Origin: Intoshia linei
Taxonomy: Eukaryota > Orthonectida > Rhopaluridae
Direction of reading: 5' to 3'
Length of the DNA stretch: 24,704 bases
Assembly (NCBI GenBank): GCA_001642005.1
Contig: LWCA01000525.1
Location: 1 to 24,704, forward strand
The stretch's first letter is position 1. The number at the start of each line of letters is the position of its first letter. This document shows, piece after piece, positions 1 to 9,926 of this stretch. The translations under genes were made by a program, and so were the position numbers. The notes under the pieces are model-generated. The model made no database searches, was not told the origin of the DNA, and saw nothing but the letters and a program-made list of their open reading frames with translations.

Positions 1-476
1 ACATGACTTTATTTTTGCAAACATGACTAACAAGATCGTGAATGTCTTGTATTTCAATGAAATTATTATATTGTAAATAACCAAAATTCAATCGTTAATA
101 AAATCCAAAAAAATTGAGCTAGAAACAAATTTAAAAAAATAAACTATATAACTAAACATGGAGAACAGTATTATAAAGGCGGTACCACGTTTAAAAGCTC
201 AAACATATAGAAGTCTTCAGGAAGTTTCAAGCTTCCGATTTCCGTTAAAATAAAGTTCAGTTTTAATTTCTTTATAATATTTATATAGTGATATTTAAAA
301 TAACAAACGCAACTCGAATAAATAGCGTTAAATATTTTTGATTGCAAATTAGTTTTTCTATTTTAAAAATACACACTTTTAGTGATAATTGTCCATCGAA
401 TTCTAAAATTTTCCAAAAAATGTGACACTTTAATGTACATAGTATACTTAGTATATACAAATTAATTAAAATTTAG
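1..476. other. Upstream region without a confident exon
   Basis: No exon can be assigned with confidence. The lipase gene that starts to be readable at 477 must have 5' exons, because exon 477-575 opens with two bases completing a codon after an AG acceptor, but I could not place them. Two weak possibilities exist. A plus-strand frame open from 2 to a TAA at 74-76 is followed by AATAAA at 97-102 and could be the last exon of another gene. A 32-codon ORF runs from ATG 158 to about 256. Neither has recognisable similarity. Confidence 0.4.
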
Positions 477-1424
477 CTCACCTTTTTGAAAGATTGATTA
501 AAAAACTATTAAAGTATGGATACAAAGACGATATTAACCTCAGAGGGGCGCCATATGATTTTAGAAAAATTCCAGGTACTTGATTGAAATTTTGAAAATA
601 ATTAAAATTTGTAGATTCAAAATATTATTTCAAACTAAGTAAACTAATTGAACAAACTTATGAAATAAATGGAAAAAAAAGAGTTATTCTAATTGGACAC
701 TCTTTCGGTGGATTAGTAATTAGTAAACTCTGTAACGATGCAACCAAGGAATGGAATGAAAAATATATCGACAAAATTTTTACAGTTGGTACACCGTGGC
801 TGGGTTCAGTTGAAGCTCTGCGTACAATAGTTTATGGTATTGATTATAATCTTTACTAATTAATAATTATTAAATTACAATTAAATTTTATAATCTATAA
901 TACTCTTATTAGGCGATAATTTTCATATTCCATACGTAAAACCACAGCAACTAAAATTTTTACTTCGAACATTTCAAACAATGCTATATGTCTTGCCAAA
1001 ACTTTATGGATGGGGAAACAACACTTTAATTCAGGCAGGAAAAGAAGAATACAATTTAAACAATATGGAAAAATTATTCAATGATCTCAACGACTCTGAA
1101 TCATACCTTCGTTATACTTCGATTATTAAATATGTACAATATTACCCACCTCGCAACGTAACCACACATTGTATTTATAGTTATGGAATAAAAACAACAA
1201 ACAAAATTATTTTTAAAAGTAAAAAATTTACTAAAATTAAACGTATTGAATATGGTGACGGAGATGGTACAGTCAACTTGGTTTCTCTTTCATTTTGTAA
1301 AAAATCCAAAAATCCAAATTTACTATACAAACTTTTTAAAAAAAAACCTCACATTGATATAATCAAAAGCAAAAAATTTATTGATTATATAATTGAACAT
1401 ACACAATTTCATACTCAAAATTAG
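477..1424 (+). CDS. LCAT/PLA2G15-family lipase or acyltransferase, C-terminal part
   Basis: Three exons are visible: 477-575, 615-836 and 913-1424 (stop TAG 1422-1424). They are joined by GT-AG introns of 39 and 76 nt, both phase 1. The protein belongs to the lecithin:cholesterol acyltransferase / lysosomal phospholipase A2 family, alpha/beta hydrolases that cleave or transfer acyl chains of phospholipids. Family blocks appear in order: RGAPYDFRK (RGAPYDWR in PLA2G15), the nucleophile elbow GHSFGG with the catalytic Ser, VGTPWLGS, GDGDGTVN with the catalytic Asp, and a late HID that supplies the expected His. The full triad is therefore present. The N-terminus, signal peptide and lid loop should lie in 5' exons I could not find, so secretion or lysosomal location is inferred from the family. 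AATAAA at 1436-1441 and 1440-1445 lies just after the stop. LCAT and PLA2G15 cannot be separated on this fragment. Confidence 0.87.
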
Positions 1425-1435
1425 AAAATAATACA

Positions 1436-1445
1436 AATAAATAAA
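1436..1445 (+). terminator. Probable polyadenylation signal of the lipase gene
   Basis: Two overlapping AATAAA hexamers (1436-1441 and 1440-1445) start 12 bases after the lipase stop codon. AATAAA is common by chance in such A+T-rich DNA. Position is the main support. Confidence 0.45.
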
Positions 1446-1745
1446 AATTTATCATTTTTTGTGTAACATTTTCCTTCCAACATAATCATAAGTTGTAATG
1501 TATGTAAAATAACAAGTAAATTCAAAAATTACAAATTTTTAATAAAATTAAACTGTACATAATAATATAAAAATTAATTTTTTTGGTTGATTATATTAAA
1601 AATTCCAATGTAATGAATCATGATGATTCCATCCGAATTTAATTTGATTAAAAACTATTTGAGTCATGACAATTTCACTTAACAAATGCAAATATAAAAA
1701 TAAATAATTCACATAAAAAAAACCTGGCCGTTATGCATTTTCATA

Positions 1746-2273
1746 GGGAATGCGTCGATTTCTTGTCTTGAACTTTTATATTCATATTAACTGGAATAAG
1801 CTCTATCAGAATAATATTTATTTTTTTTAATGTTTTGACCGTTAATTATTTCACATTTTTTGTTTTAATAAAATATTTCGGAAAAAAATACGAATATTAA
1901 AATGTTTTTTTGACCGTTAAGTCGTCACTTATTCGGATTAAAATTTTTTTAGTGTGTGTTAACAAAATACAACTGTACCACCTGTAAATTTATTTAAATT
2001 CTAGGGCTGTTTTCTTTGAAAAAAAGGGTGCTTTTGGGTTTTGGCCCTGAAGATATATTTTTTTCAATTCTCCAACTCGTTTGAATTTCAAAAAAAGGAC
2101 AATTGGGGTTTTGACCCCTAAGATGTGAGTTTGGGAGGTTAAAATTTATTTTGCTAACACCCCTGCAAAAAACTGTAATTGAAATGTAAACTTTATAAAA
2201 TATTATAAAACAAATAGTTATAAAAATAAACGGTAACACACACACAAACAAATATTGCGTAGAATATTATATA
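1746..2273 (+). repeat. Dispersed repeat R1, copy 1 (longest)
   Basis: This block shares long stretches with 16899-17212, 17537-18084 and 18953-19215, all in the same orientation. Shared landmarks in order are ctggaataagctctatcaga, gaccgttaattattt, the tract around ctagggctgttttc, ccaactcgtttga, ggacaattggggttttgac, a short CA-rich run, and an end resembling attgcgtagaatattatata. No protein-coding capacity is apparent. It is a non-autonomous interspersed element of unknown class. Confidence 0.75.
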
Positions 2274-2580
2274 AGAATAAGAAATATCGGATTCGTTATG
2301 AGGGAAACCAAAAAATTAATTAACCACAAGCACAGTCATATATCTAAATTAATCTTCTACTTTAATGTATATTTTATACATTCGATGACATCGAATGTGT
2401 ACTTAATTTAATTAATGTAAATTAAATTTAATCTAAGATACTTGTAGTTAAATTCAGATACACATTAACTATATTATAATGGGTGATCCGTAGTGATTGA
2501 AAAAAATTTCAGATGAAATAAACTTTTTTGTTTTATGTGATTATTTTTAAAATTGCGCATTTTTTAAAAACAGGTAATAT

Positions 2581-5500
2581 ATGGTAAAAAATAATTACAA
2601 AGAAGAACTCAATTTATTTTTGAAATATAAAGAAAAATATATACAAAAAGATTTAGATTTCAATATTTATAGTGTAATGTTTCGAGACGATGACAATACA
2701 TGTGATGTATCGGTGATTTTAATATATTTTGATGATAATTATTTATTATTAATTAAAATTGTAGAATAATGAATCCAAAAATAAGGATATAGTTAAATGT
2801 ATTAAAACTTCAGACGATGACAATATAAATGATAGTTTTTCGAGCATGTTTAGTATTGGTAACTTTTTTTATATTTTTATTAAATATAAATAAAAAAGTT
2901 ACATACCGTTTAATAAAGTCTGTACCCCAAATGGGGCCACTATGAGGATTAATTATATTTTGAAAAACAAAGAATTTATGACAATATATTACCAATGATT
3001 GGAAATGTTATACTTGTTAGTTTTATTTTTACATCGAATTCCTTGTATGAATCACTCCATTATTTCTAAACGCTGCCTCGTTAGATTTTTAACTTCAGTC
3101 TAACTCAGGCATTCTCAACCCTATTTTATTGTGGAACCCTATGATGGCATTGAAAAAAACCTGTGGATCAAAAAATTTATAAACATTACATTCTTTACTT
3201 ATATAGAATTTTAGGTGTGTGGTACTGTTTATTTAAAAAAACCACATTTGGTAATACAGTTTTTCAAGAGTGATACAGCATCGCAAATTTTAATTGCGAA
3301 ATTAAGTTTTTCAAGGTAAAAAACCCAATTTGACCTTATTTTAAAAATAAAATCAAACCCTAAAATTAAAAACAACACATATCCATTGACGCGTTTGAAA
3401 ATCATTAACTTTAAATTTACTTTATCATTGTTAATGATTACATTTACATAATCATTAAATTTTAACAAACGACAATCTGGGGTTTTGGTCATAAATATCC
3501 AGTTTTTTGATGTTGCTATTTATTATAATGCTTATGATTTTATAAACTATCTCTGAATTTATGTTTGATAAAATTTTAGTACATGTTTCATTTTTTAAAC
3601 ATAGGGTAATTTAACCATTAAGGTGTAAGTTTCTGAGATGAGATTTACGACAATGTTAACGATTTTAAAACAAGTCCCAGAATTCATGTTTTATTAAATT
3701 TGTGGAGTAATTTGGGATGATTTTATTTTTAAACAAAAAGGCAAATTGTGTTTTTGACTCTGAAGGACTCTAATTCGGAAACTGAAAAATAGATTTAAAC
3801 ACGCTCTAGGAAACATTGTATTAGAAATTGAATTTTTTAAAAACCTTCCAACCACAAATTACTAACGCTTAAGGGAATTATCCTTTTCTTCCAATATTAT
3901 TTTGAAAAATATTATGAGTTGTTAAGAAGTAAAAGAAATTTCTCTACTGCTTCTAATTTTGTTACAAAACGTAGAACCCGTTTAAAAGACGAATCTATCA
4001 ATATTATTAGTGTTTTGAAACACTTTTTCAACAATCTAAAATAAATAAATTTTTTTTTGTTTCTAAAATTAATTAAGGTCTCTAAAATTTTTAATGCTTC
4101 TATATTATATATGAATAAAAAATTTTTATTTTTTAATAAAGGGGTCCAGAGACCCCTTAATGGTCAATGAGATTGAAATATATTATTAAAATTTTTTTAT
4201 TAACTTTTCTTTATTTTATAGAGAATTGCCAGATGTTTGGAATTTAACCAAAGTTTATACGACCGCTACATTATTATTTCAAAAACCCTATTTTTATTTC
4301 ATATTAATAAAATTTAGTACTAAAAAAATAAAATTTAAAACACCCAGGGAAAAATTCACTTAATCAAATCACAATATAAAAAATCCAATTTTACCAAACC
4401 TTAAGGAAAAACTTTTTTTTCCTATATTTTTTTTGATATATTTTTGTATTTAGATTTATATCTTTGAAAAACGATTTTACCAAATCTTATGACAAAAAAC
4501 CTGTCATTTTTTCATAAATGTTTTATATTTAGTGTTTCCTTTGGGTACAAAAAAAATTAATATTTTGAAATGGGGGGTACAATATTTGAATCGGGAATCA
4601 CTGCTTTATATACATAGTAACTTACCATTGGTAAGAAAAGATTTTCAAGTTTGATTTAAATTTATAAATACTATTTAGAAAGCGATTCATCAGAAGAACC
4701 TATATCCGAAACAAAACCGAATTTACCATTTGAAATTAACCCAAAACCTCCATCTACCACAAAAAAAATACCGTCTCATATTGACATTGTAAAAAGTAGT
4801 CAAAATGAATATATTGAATCATTCAAGAAAAAACAAAATACCAGTCCATACTTTCCCTCACAAAGTCAAACATTAGATTCTCCAAGTATCCGTTCACCCT
4901 CGAATGTGTGTAAACCAATTCTGAATACACAAACGACTTATTCCTTAGATGATAAATATGTAAATGTTTTGGAATCGATTGTGGATATGTTTACCTGTGT
5001 TGAATTTAAATTTTTCTTTGATTTACCAAATTTCAGTTTACCTAAATATGTTGATTTAATGAATGAAAAGTTAATTAGTACCATGTTTTTAATTATTACA
5101 TGTATTTTAGAAAAACTTTGAAATTGTTAATTGATGAAAATGCTCATAATTTGAATAATAATTCTTATCATCAACATGTTGAACCTGTTATTAAAAACAT
5201 CAATCTACCTAGTACGTCTCAGTATACCCCAACTCCTGTTAAAATTAAAGATTTATCAAAATTACGTTCATGTACAAGTGACGTCCATATTATAGATGTG
5301 GAATCAGCGAGTAATAAGAGTAATTTTTCGATAAGTTCTGATGATTATGATGTGGATATTGTGAACGATGAAGCCGTGATAAGCTTTGACTGTGGAAATT
5401 CTCCACCATTTAAAAAAAGCGCTATTGTTAAAACTAAATTTACTGATCTACCACCACCTAAATTTTATGGTTATCATCATTCTGACGGAAATAATGATGA

Positions 5501-8500
5501 ATTTAAATCAAACAATCATCATTTCAGTGTAAAAATGCTCAAAATATTTCGAAAGGTAATTTTTAATTGTATTAACATTTAAAAATTTTTGAATTTAAGG
5601 TTTTTGGACTTTCAACTTTTAGGTATAATCAACAGGAGGCTATTAACTGTGCTTTGTTGAACTATGATTGTTTTATTTTAATGCCTACTGGAGGTGGTAA
5701 AAGTATTTGTTATCAACTACCTGCTCTAGTTACCGAAGGAATTACAATAGTTATATCGCCTCTATTATCTCTTATTAACGACCAAGTTGTTAGACTCAAA
5801 AGTTTAGGTATCAATGCTGAAATGTTTACGGGTAGTATCAACGCTGCAACTCGAAATTCTATATTTGACAATTTACAAAGTACGAAACCATCTATTAGGC
5901 TTTTATATGTAACTCCGGAAATGATTGCTAAAAGTGAAAAGTTTTCAAATGTTTGTCAAAATTTATACGATCGAAATTTGTTGGATCGTCTTGTCATAGA
6001 TGAAGCTCATTGTATTAGTCAATGGGGTCATGATTTTAGACCTGATTACCAAAAAATTAAACATTTTAGGCACCAATTTACCAATCTGTCCGTTATGGCT
6101 CTGACTGCTACTGCTACATCTCGGTATAAATTTTGTAGTATGGTATTATAAATTACTTTTAGGGTACGAAAAGAAATTTTATTGGGATTGGGCGCCGAAA
6201 ATGCGAAATGGTTTGTTCAGTCGTTTAATAGAAAAAATTTGATTTATCAAGTTTTAAATAAAAAAATGAAAACTATAAAAAATGATATTTCATCCCGTAT
6301 CAAGGCTGAATTTTCGGGATTGATTGGAATTGTTTATTGTCGCACTCGAGATGAATGTGAAAACATGAGCGAACATTTAAATAGTGAAAATATTAACAGT
6401 AAACCTTATCATGCTGGTTTAAGTGATGATAATCGTACTGGGTATCAGGCTTCATGGCTCAATGATGAAACTCACGTTTTGTGTGCTACATTAGCGTTTG
6501 GAATGGGAATAGATAAACCCGACGTACGATTTGTGTTTCATGCTACTGCTCCGAAATCAATTGAATCGTATTATCAAGAATCTGGTAGAGCTGGTCGAGA
6601 TGGAAAATTGGCTACTTGTGCCGTTTATTACAATTATGCCGATATTGTTGCTCTCAGAAGAATGATTAATCGAAATGAAATTGTGTAATTTAATTTAATG
6701 TATCTTTAGTTTTTTAATTCAATTTATTGTCTAGGTCAGTGGTTTTTAAAATTTTTTGTTTTTGTGTAACGCACACATTTTTATTATTTCGTTATGCAAC
6801 CGAAACTACCGTACCGAGATCTTTTTCGGAGACCTAAACGAAATTTTTGGAAAATAGGGGAATTATTTTTCTATATTGAACATTAAAAAAATATATTTTT
6901 TCAAAATTTTGCAAATTGTAACAACTATTTCAATATTTCAATTTAGTCAATACAACACTAAACCAATGCATCTAAAAAATTTATATGAAATGGTTCAATA
7001 TTGCGATAGCATTGACTGTAGGAGAATGCACCAATTGCATTATTTTGGTGAAATATTTAACAAGGATTATTGTGGATATTTCCCAGGTGCCAAATGTGAC
7101 AATTGTCGTAATCGCTTTAAAACAGAATCAAGAAATATTACCAATGACATAAAAATCATTTTAACTGATTTGAGAACCATTAATTTGTCACTAAAAATAA
7201 CATTAAATCAATTGTGTGATATTTTTAAAGGTAAAATGTACTGTATAGTGTTATATTAATAATTTTAGGATCAAAAAATCAAAATTTGAATAAATTTAAT
7301 TATAATAATTTATCCATGCATGGATTGGGAAAATCTTATCCAGTAAACGATTGTTCAAGGTTGTTTAGAAAGTTAGTATGTGATTTCTATTTGGGAGAAT
7401 CTTTTGAAACTATTCACGGTGATTTTGTTGTTTCATATGTTCATGAAGGAGTTTATGCCAAAGAAATTTTAACTGAAGCAAAACAGGTTGTTAATTATTT
7501 AAATACATGTATTCTAATTTATAATACAGGCTAATTCCTATTTAACGGAAAAAAATTCCTGAGGTACAAAAATTCAGTGAAATTTTTACTTAAAATAACT
7601 ATTGTCTTTTCTCGATTATAAGAAGTCTTATATTCGAGAGTATAAGGAAAAATGCATATAATCAAAAACAAGCAGACTTTTAAGCAGACCTTGAAAAATA
7701 TAAAAAATACACTAAAAGTTTTTTCTAATTAGTATAAACTTATAAATTAGACATTCTATTGTATGAAGGAAGTTATTTTTTAGAAATAAATTGATATGTT
7801 GTCTATTTTTTGTTTAAAGTTTTTTCTTTCGAATACAAGCAGAAACTGCTTATATTCAAATTTTATTTAGTTAAAAATTTCACTGAAAATTTGTATTTTA
7901 GGGGTCTGCTTATAATCAAGAAAAGACAGTAGCATTTAATTTAAATAAAGCTTTTTCGATTCAAATTATTAGCTTTTGATACGTAAAACATTTTATTTTA
8001 TTTTTGATTAATGATTGATTATTAATTATATGAAATGAAATGCAAATGTAGGTTAAGTGGAATGAAAATAAATTTTTTTAAATTGATTTAATGCAGTATT
8101 TCCGATTCAAACATTGTATGAACCACCATTTCAAATATTAATTTTTTAGGACCCCAAGGGAAACATTATATATTAATCCTTTATGAAAAAATTAGGATTT
8201 AGTAAAATCGTGTTTTTTAAAAAAATATTGGAAAAAGAGGGTATTTCCCTTAAGCGTTGGTAATATTTTAGTTTTATTTTGTGGTTGAAATAAAATTTTA
8301 TTTTTTATTTTGGATTAGGAAGTTGTTGCTCAAAAGAAATACTAAAATCGAATTTTTCAAAATAATATTGGAAAAAGAGGATATTTTCTCTTAAGCTTTG
8401 ATAATATTGGAATTTTATTTTGAGTTTGGAATAATTGGTTTTTCTCATAAGATTTAGTAAATCGTGTTTTTCAAAATTTTTCCCTGAATGTGCTAGATGT

Positions 8501-9834
8501 TATTTTTTATTAAATTTTATTAATGGTGGGATTTTGAAATTATAATGTAGCAGTCGTCTAGGCTTTGGGATGATCAACACATAGAAACTCTAATAAATAT
8601 TAAAAATTCTCCTATAATAATATACAAAAGTTGATCAAAATTTGTCTATATTTTATTTGAATTTACAGACCCCAATCGGGAAACACTGTTTCAATCTATA
8701 GATTATTTATAAAAAATTCTTTATTAACGGAATGAGATTTTTTTTCAAGACCAATTATTCCGTTAACTCGGAATAAACGGCTGTATAATGATAATTATCA
8801 ATGTATAGGTAACCCGGTTAGATGGTTAATAAATTAATAATAAATATTATTCAAAAATTCGTTTTAATGGTTCGTGAGAAATTTGATACTACCATTCAGG
8901 GTCGTGGGAGTGTCTATCACAACGTACATACTATTCTAAGTGACTGGGTAATGGTATAAAATTTTTTACATTTTCACCGGTCGGAAGATTGAAATGGTTG
9001 TGAAACATTGCTATGGGCCACCACACGCAGATAAATCGGAAATTCTTCCAAAAGATGTTGACTAAAATGTTTAGTTTCATTTTGACATTTGCTATGTGAA
9101 TAAATCTTCCAAATCAAATGCGCAAACGCCTGGAGTCCATTCCATGTCAGCTTCAGAAGAACTGACCAAAAAATGTTATAATGAACTCAGAACCTTAGAT
9201 AAAGCTATTGGTAATTTTTCCGTTTTAAAATGTACTTTTTTATAAATCCATTAGCAAAAGAACAAGGGAACGCAAATAATCGAGTATTCGATTCAAATAC
9301 ATTATGTCAATTGGCGGATGTGAAACCTTGTTCCTATGAAGATATTAAATCAAATAGAATCGACGGGTTTACCAAATACAGATATGAAAAATATGGCGAG
9401 AGATTTTTGACGATTACGAAAAAATATTTTATTGAAAACAAGAGTAATTTAAATATATATATAATTATATAAATATATATTTAAAAAAAGATTTATTGGA
9501 ATCTAATCTGGAGGAACGTCAAGAGCGGTCATATCAAGCATCTTTGTATAGCAGCAAATTAAATACAACTAGTAATAATTCATATGGTGGCCAAAATAGT
9601 TATAAACCAAAATATACAGTAGTTAATATTTATATAAATTTTAAACTTTTTTTAGAAATTCAAAAAAAATCGGTAACATTTTTTTTATTCATCTATATTA
9701 TTAGTTACAAAAAAACAGACAAGACTAAAAAATCAAAAAAACCATTTAAACCTCAGAATATTATTAATAAAATTGGTTTACTTGTTCCTAAACCAAAGAA
9801 ACGATCAAGTTTAAATTCCAACATGTACATGTAA
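2581..9834 (+). CDS. BLM: BLM-type RecQ DNA helicase, 13 exons
   Basis: This is an ATP-dependent 3'-5' DNA helicase of the Bloom syndrome type, which unwinds recombination intermediates and works with topoisomerase III in the nucleus. Exons: 2581-2712, 2765-2858, 4679-5084, 5111-5555, 5600-6123, 6163-6684, 6947-7230, 7269-7486, 9075-9210, 9255-9443, 9491-9618, 9656-9672, 9705-9834. All introns are GT-AG, phases agree, and 3225 nt encode 1074 aa. Residues 1-359 are acidic and poorly conserved, with a possible BDHCT-like helical part near the end of exon 3. Core motifs are FRYNQQEAI, Walker A MPTGGGKS (Lys about 393), [13 protein letters not shown] (about 493), [19 protein letters not shown] and [12 protein letters not shown]. 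The RecQ-Ct zinc cysteines are C732, C750, C758 and C761. A winged-helix region and an HRDC domain (about 904-983) follow, then a lysine-rich tail like a nuclear localisation signal. HRDC plus RecQ-Ct favour BLM over RECQ1, RECQ4 or RECQ5. Exons 1-2 rest only on phase and splice sites. Confidence 0.92.
3109..3500 (+). repeat. Dispersed repeat R2, copy 1 (hAT-like 5' end)
   Basis: It begins with caggcattctcaaccc, which resembles the CAG..TCTCAACC ends of hAT-type MITEs. The interior matches 23728-24118: a tract around gcatcgcaaattttaattg, then gaaattaagtttttcaa, then an A+T block and the shared word acgcgtttgaaa. The right boundary of this copy is unclear. Confidence 0.6.
4141..4156. repeat. 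Short perfect hairpin
   Basis: GGGGTC CAGA GACCCC forms a 6-bp stem with a 4-base loop, extendable by one A-T pair. It stands out in otherwise A+T-rich intronic DNA. It may be abutted ends of repeat elements; no function is claimed. Confidence 0.4.
4215..4603 (-). repeat. Dispersed repeat R3, copy A (inverted)
   Basis: Read on the minus strand it starts at 4603 with cagtgattcccgattcaaa. It then matches the R3 copies at 8094 and 11757 through the tract mentioning a preserved flank of cccaaaggaaacac, aagatttggtaaaatcg and the late block gtagcggtcg. A further, more diverged R3-like piece (RC of taagcgttggtaat) lies at about 3835-3930. The left boundary is approximate. Confidence 0.6.
7564..7932. 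repeat. Foldback repeat with two interleaved inverted repeats
   Basis: Pair B: ctattgtcttttctcgat at 7599 is the near reverse complement of the right end at 7905-7932 (…atcaagaaaagacagtag). Pair A: the tract at 7564-7598 is the near reverse complement of 7864-7896. The left order is A then B and the right order is A' then B', so the two pairs interleave rather than nest. Additional cttata/tataag half-sites lie near the ends. No ORF is present. A non-autonomous DNA transposon, or two overlapping ones, is the likeliest reading. Confidence 0.6.
8094..8688 (+). repeat. R3, copy B: hAT-like MITE of about 595 bp
   Basis: The left end cagtatttccgattcaaac and the right end atcgggaaacactg (reverse complement cagtgtttcccgat) form terminal inverted repeats. 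Internal blocks are shared with copies A and C. Flanking octamers atttaatg and tttcaatc match only partly, so the target duplication is degraded or the boundary is off by a few bases. There is no coding capacity. Confidence 0.65.
9619..9704 (+). other. BLM 17-nt microexon between 37- and 32-nt introns
   Basis: Intron 9619-9655 (gtagtt…tttttag), exon 9656-9672 and intron 9673-9704 (gtaaca…attattag). Exon 12 enters in phase 0 and leaves in phase 2; the last exon starts with one base, giving CGT. The two introns total 69 nt and happen to be stop-free in the reading frame, so the unspliced sequence is also open. Splicing is favoured because both introns have standard GT/TTTAG-type ends and hydrophobic T-rich content, and splicing keeps the tail basic. 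Confidence 0.65.
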
Positions 9835-9885
9835 ATATTCTTGTAAATTTGTATTTTTATTGAAATTTAAGACTAAATAATACAA

Positions 9886-9920
9886 TTTATTAAATAATTG
9901 ATAAAATTTGGTACAATAAA
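9886..9920. terminator. Interleaved poly(A) signals of convergent BLM and calpain-7
   Basis: AATAAA on the plus strand at 9915-9920 follows the BLM stop (9832-9834). TTTATT at 9886-9891, which is AATAAA on the minus strand, follows the calpain-7 stop (9927-9929); another lies at 9856-9861. If both are used, the two 3' UTRs overlap. Support is positional only. Confidence 0.45.
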
Positions 9921-9926
9921 TAAAAT

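Larger units (their letters stand above)
1425..2580. other. Intergenic region, lipase to BLM, with repeat R1
   Basis: No gene was recognised. The middle of the region (about 1746-2273) is a copy of dispersed family R1. The rest is low-complexity A+T-rich DNA that must contain the lipase 3' end and the BLM promoter and 5' UTR. A possible 3' splice site (aaaaacag, ending about 2573) lies just before the BLM start codon and could belong to a 5'-UTR intron or a trans-splice site. That is only a guess. Confidence 0.5.
2859..4678. other. BLM intron 2 (1820 nt), repeat-filled
   Basis: The donor follows AGTATTG at 2858 and the acceptor is ctatttag ending at 4678, both phase 1. The intron carries an R2 copy (from about 3109), R3-like sequence in inverse orientation (about 3835-3930 and 4215-4603) and a short perfect hairpin near 4140. 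Short ORFs on either strand here lie within repeat sequence. Confidence 0.7.
7487..9074. other. BLM intron 8 (1588 nt), repeat-filled
   Basis: The donor is gttgtt after AAA CAG (7486) and the acceptor is atgtttag ending at 9074, both phase 0. The join aligns well with the BLM region between the winged helix and HRDC. It carries a foldback repeat (7564-7932), R3 copy B (8094-8688), and a stretch at about 8700-9070 in which I recognise nothing beyond a CCGTTAACTCGG word. Confidence 0.7.

Noticed and set aside
158-256. 32-codon plus-strand ORF as the first lipase exon
   Set aside because: I found no donor of the right phase to join exon 477-575, and the similarity to LCAT is too weak.
1994-2251. 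85-codon minus-strand ORF
   Set aside because: It lies entirely inside repeat R1, is not preserved in the other R1 copies and resembles no family.
2810-2995. 61-codon minus-strand ORF
   Set aside because: It is antisense to BLM exon 2 and the start of intron 2, and has no recognisable content.
3229-3492. 87-codon minus-strand ORF
   Set aside because: It lies inside repeat R2; the second R2 copy does not keep the frame.
5078-5110. A 33-nt intron alternative in BLM starting at gtacca
   Set aside because: It shifts the frame of the following exon into an early TGA.
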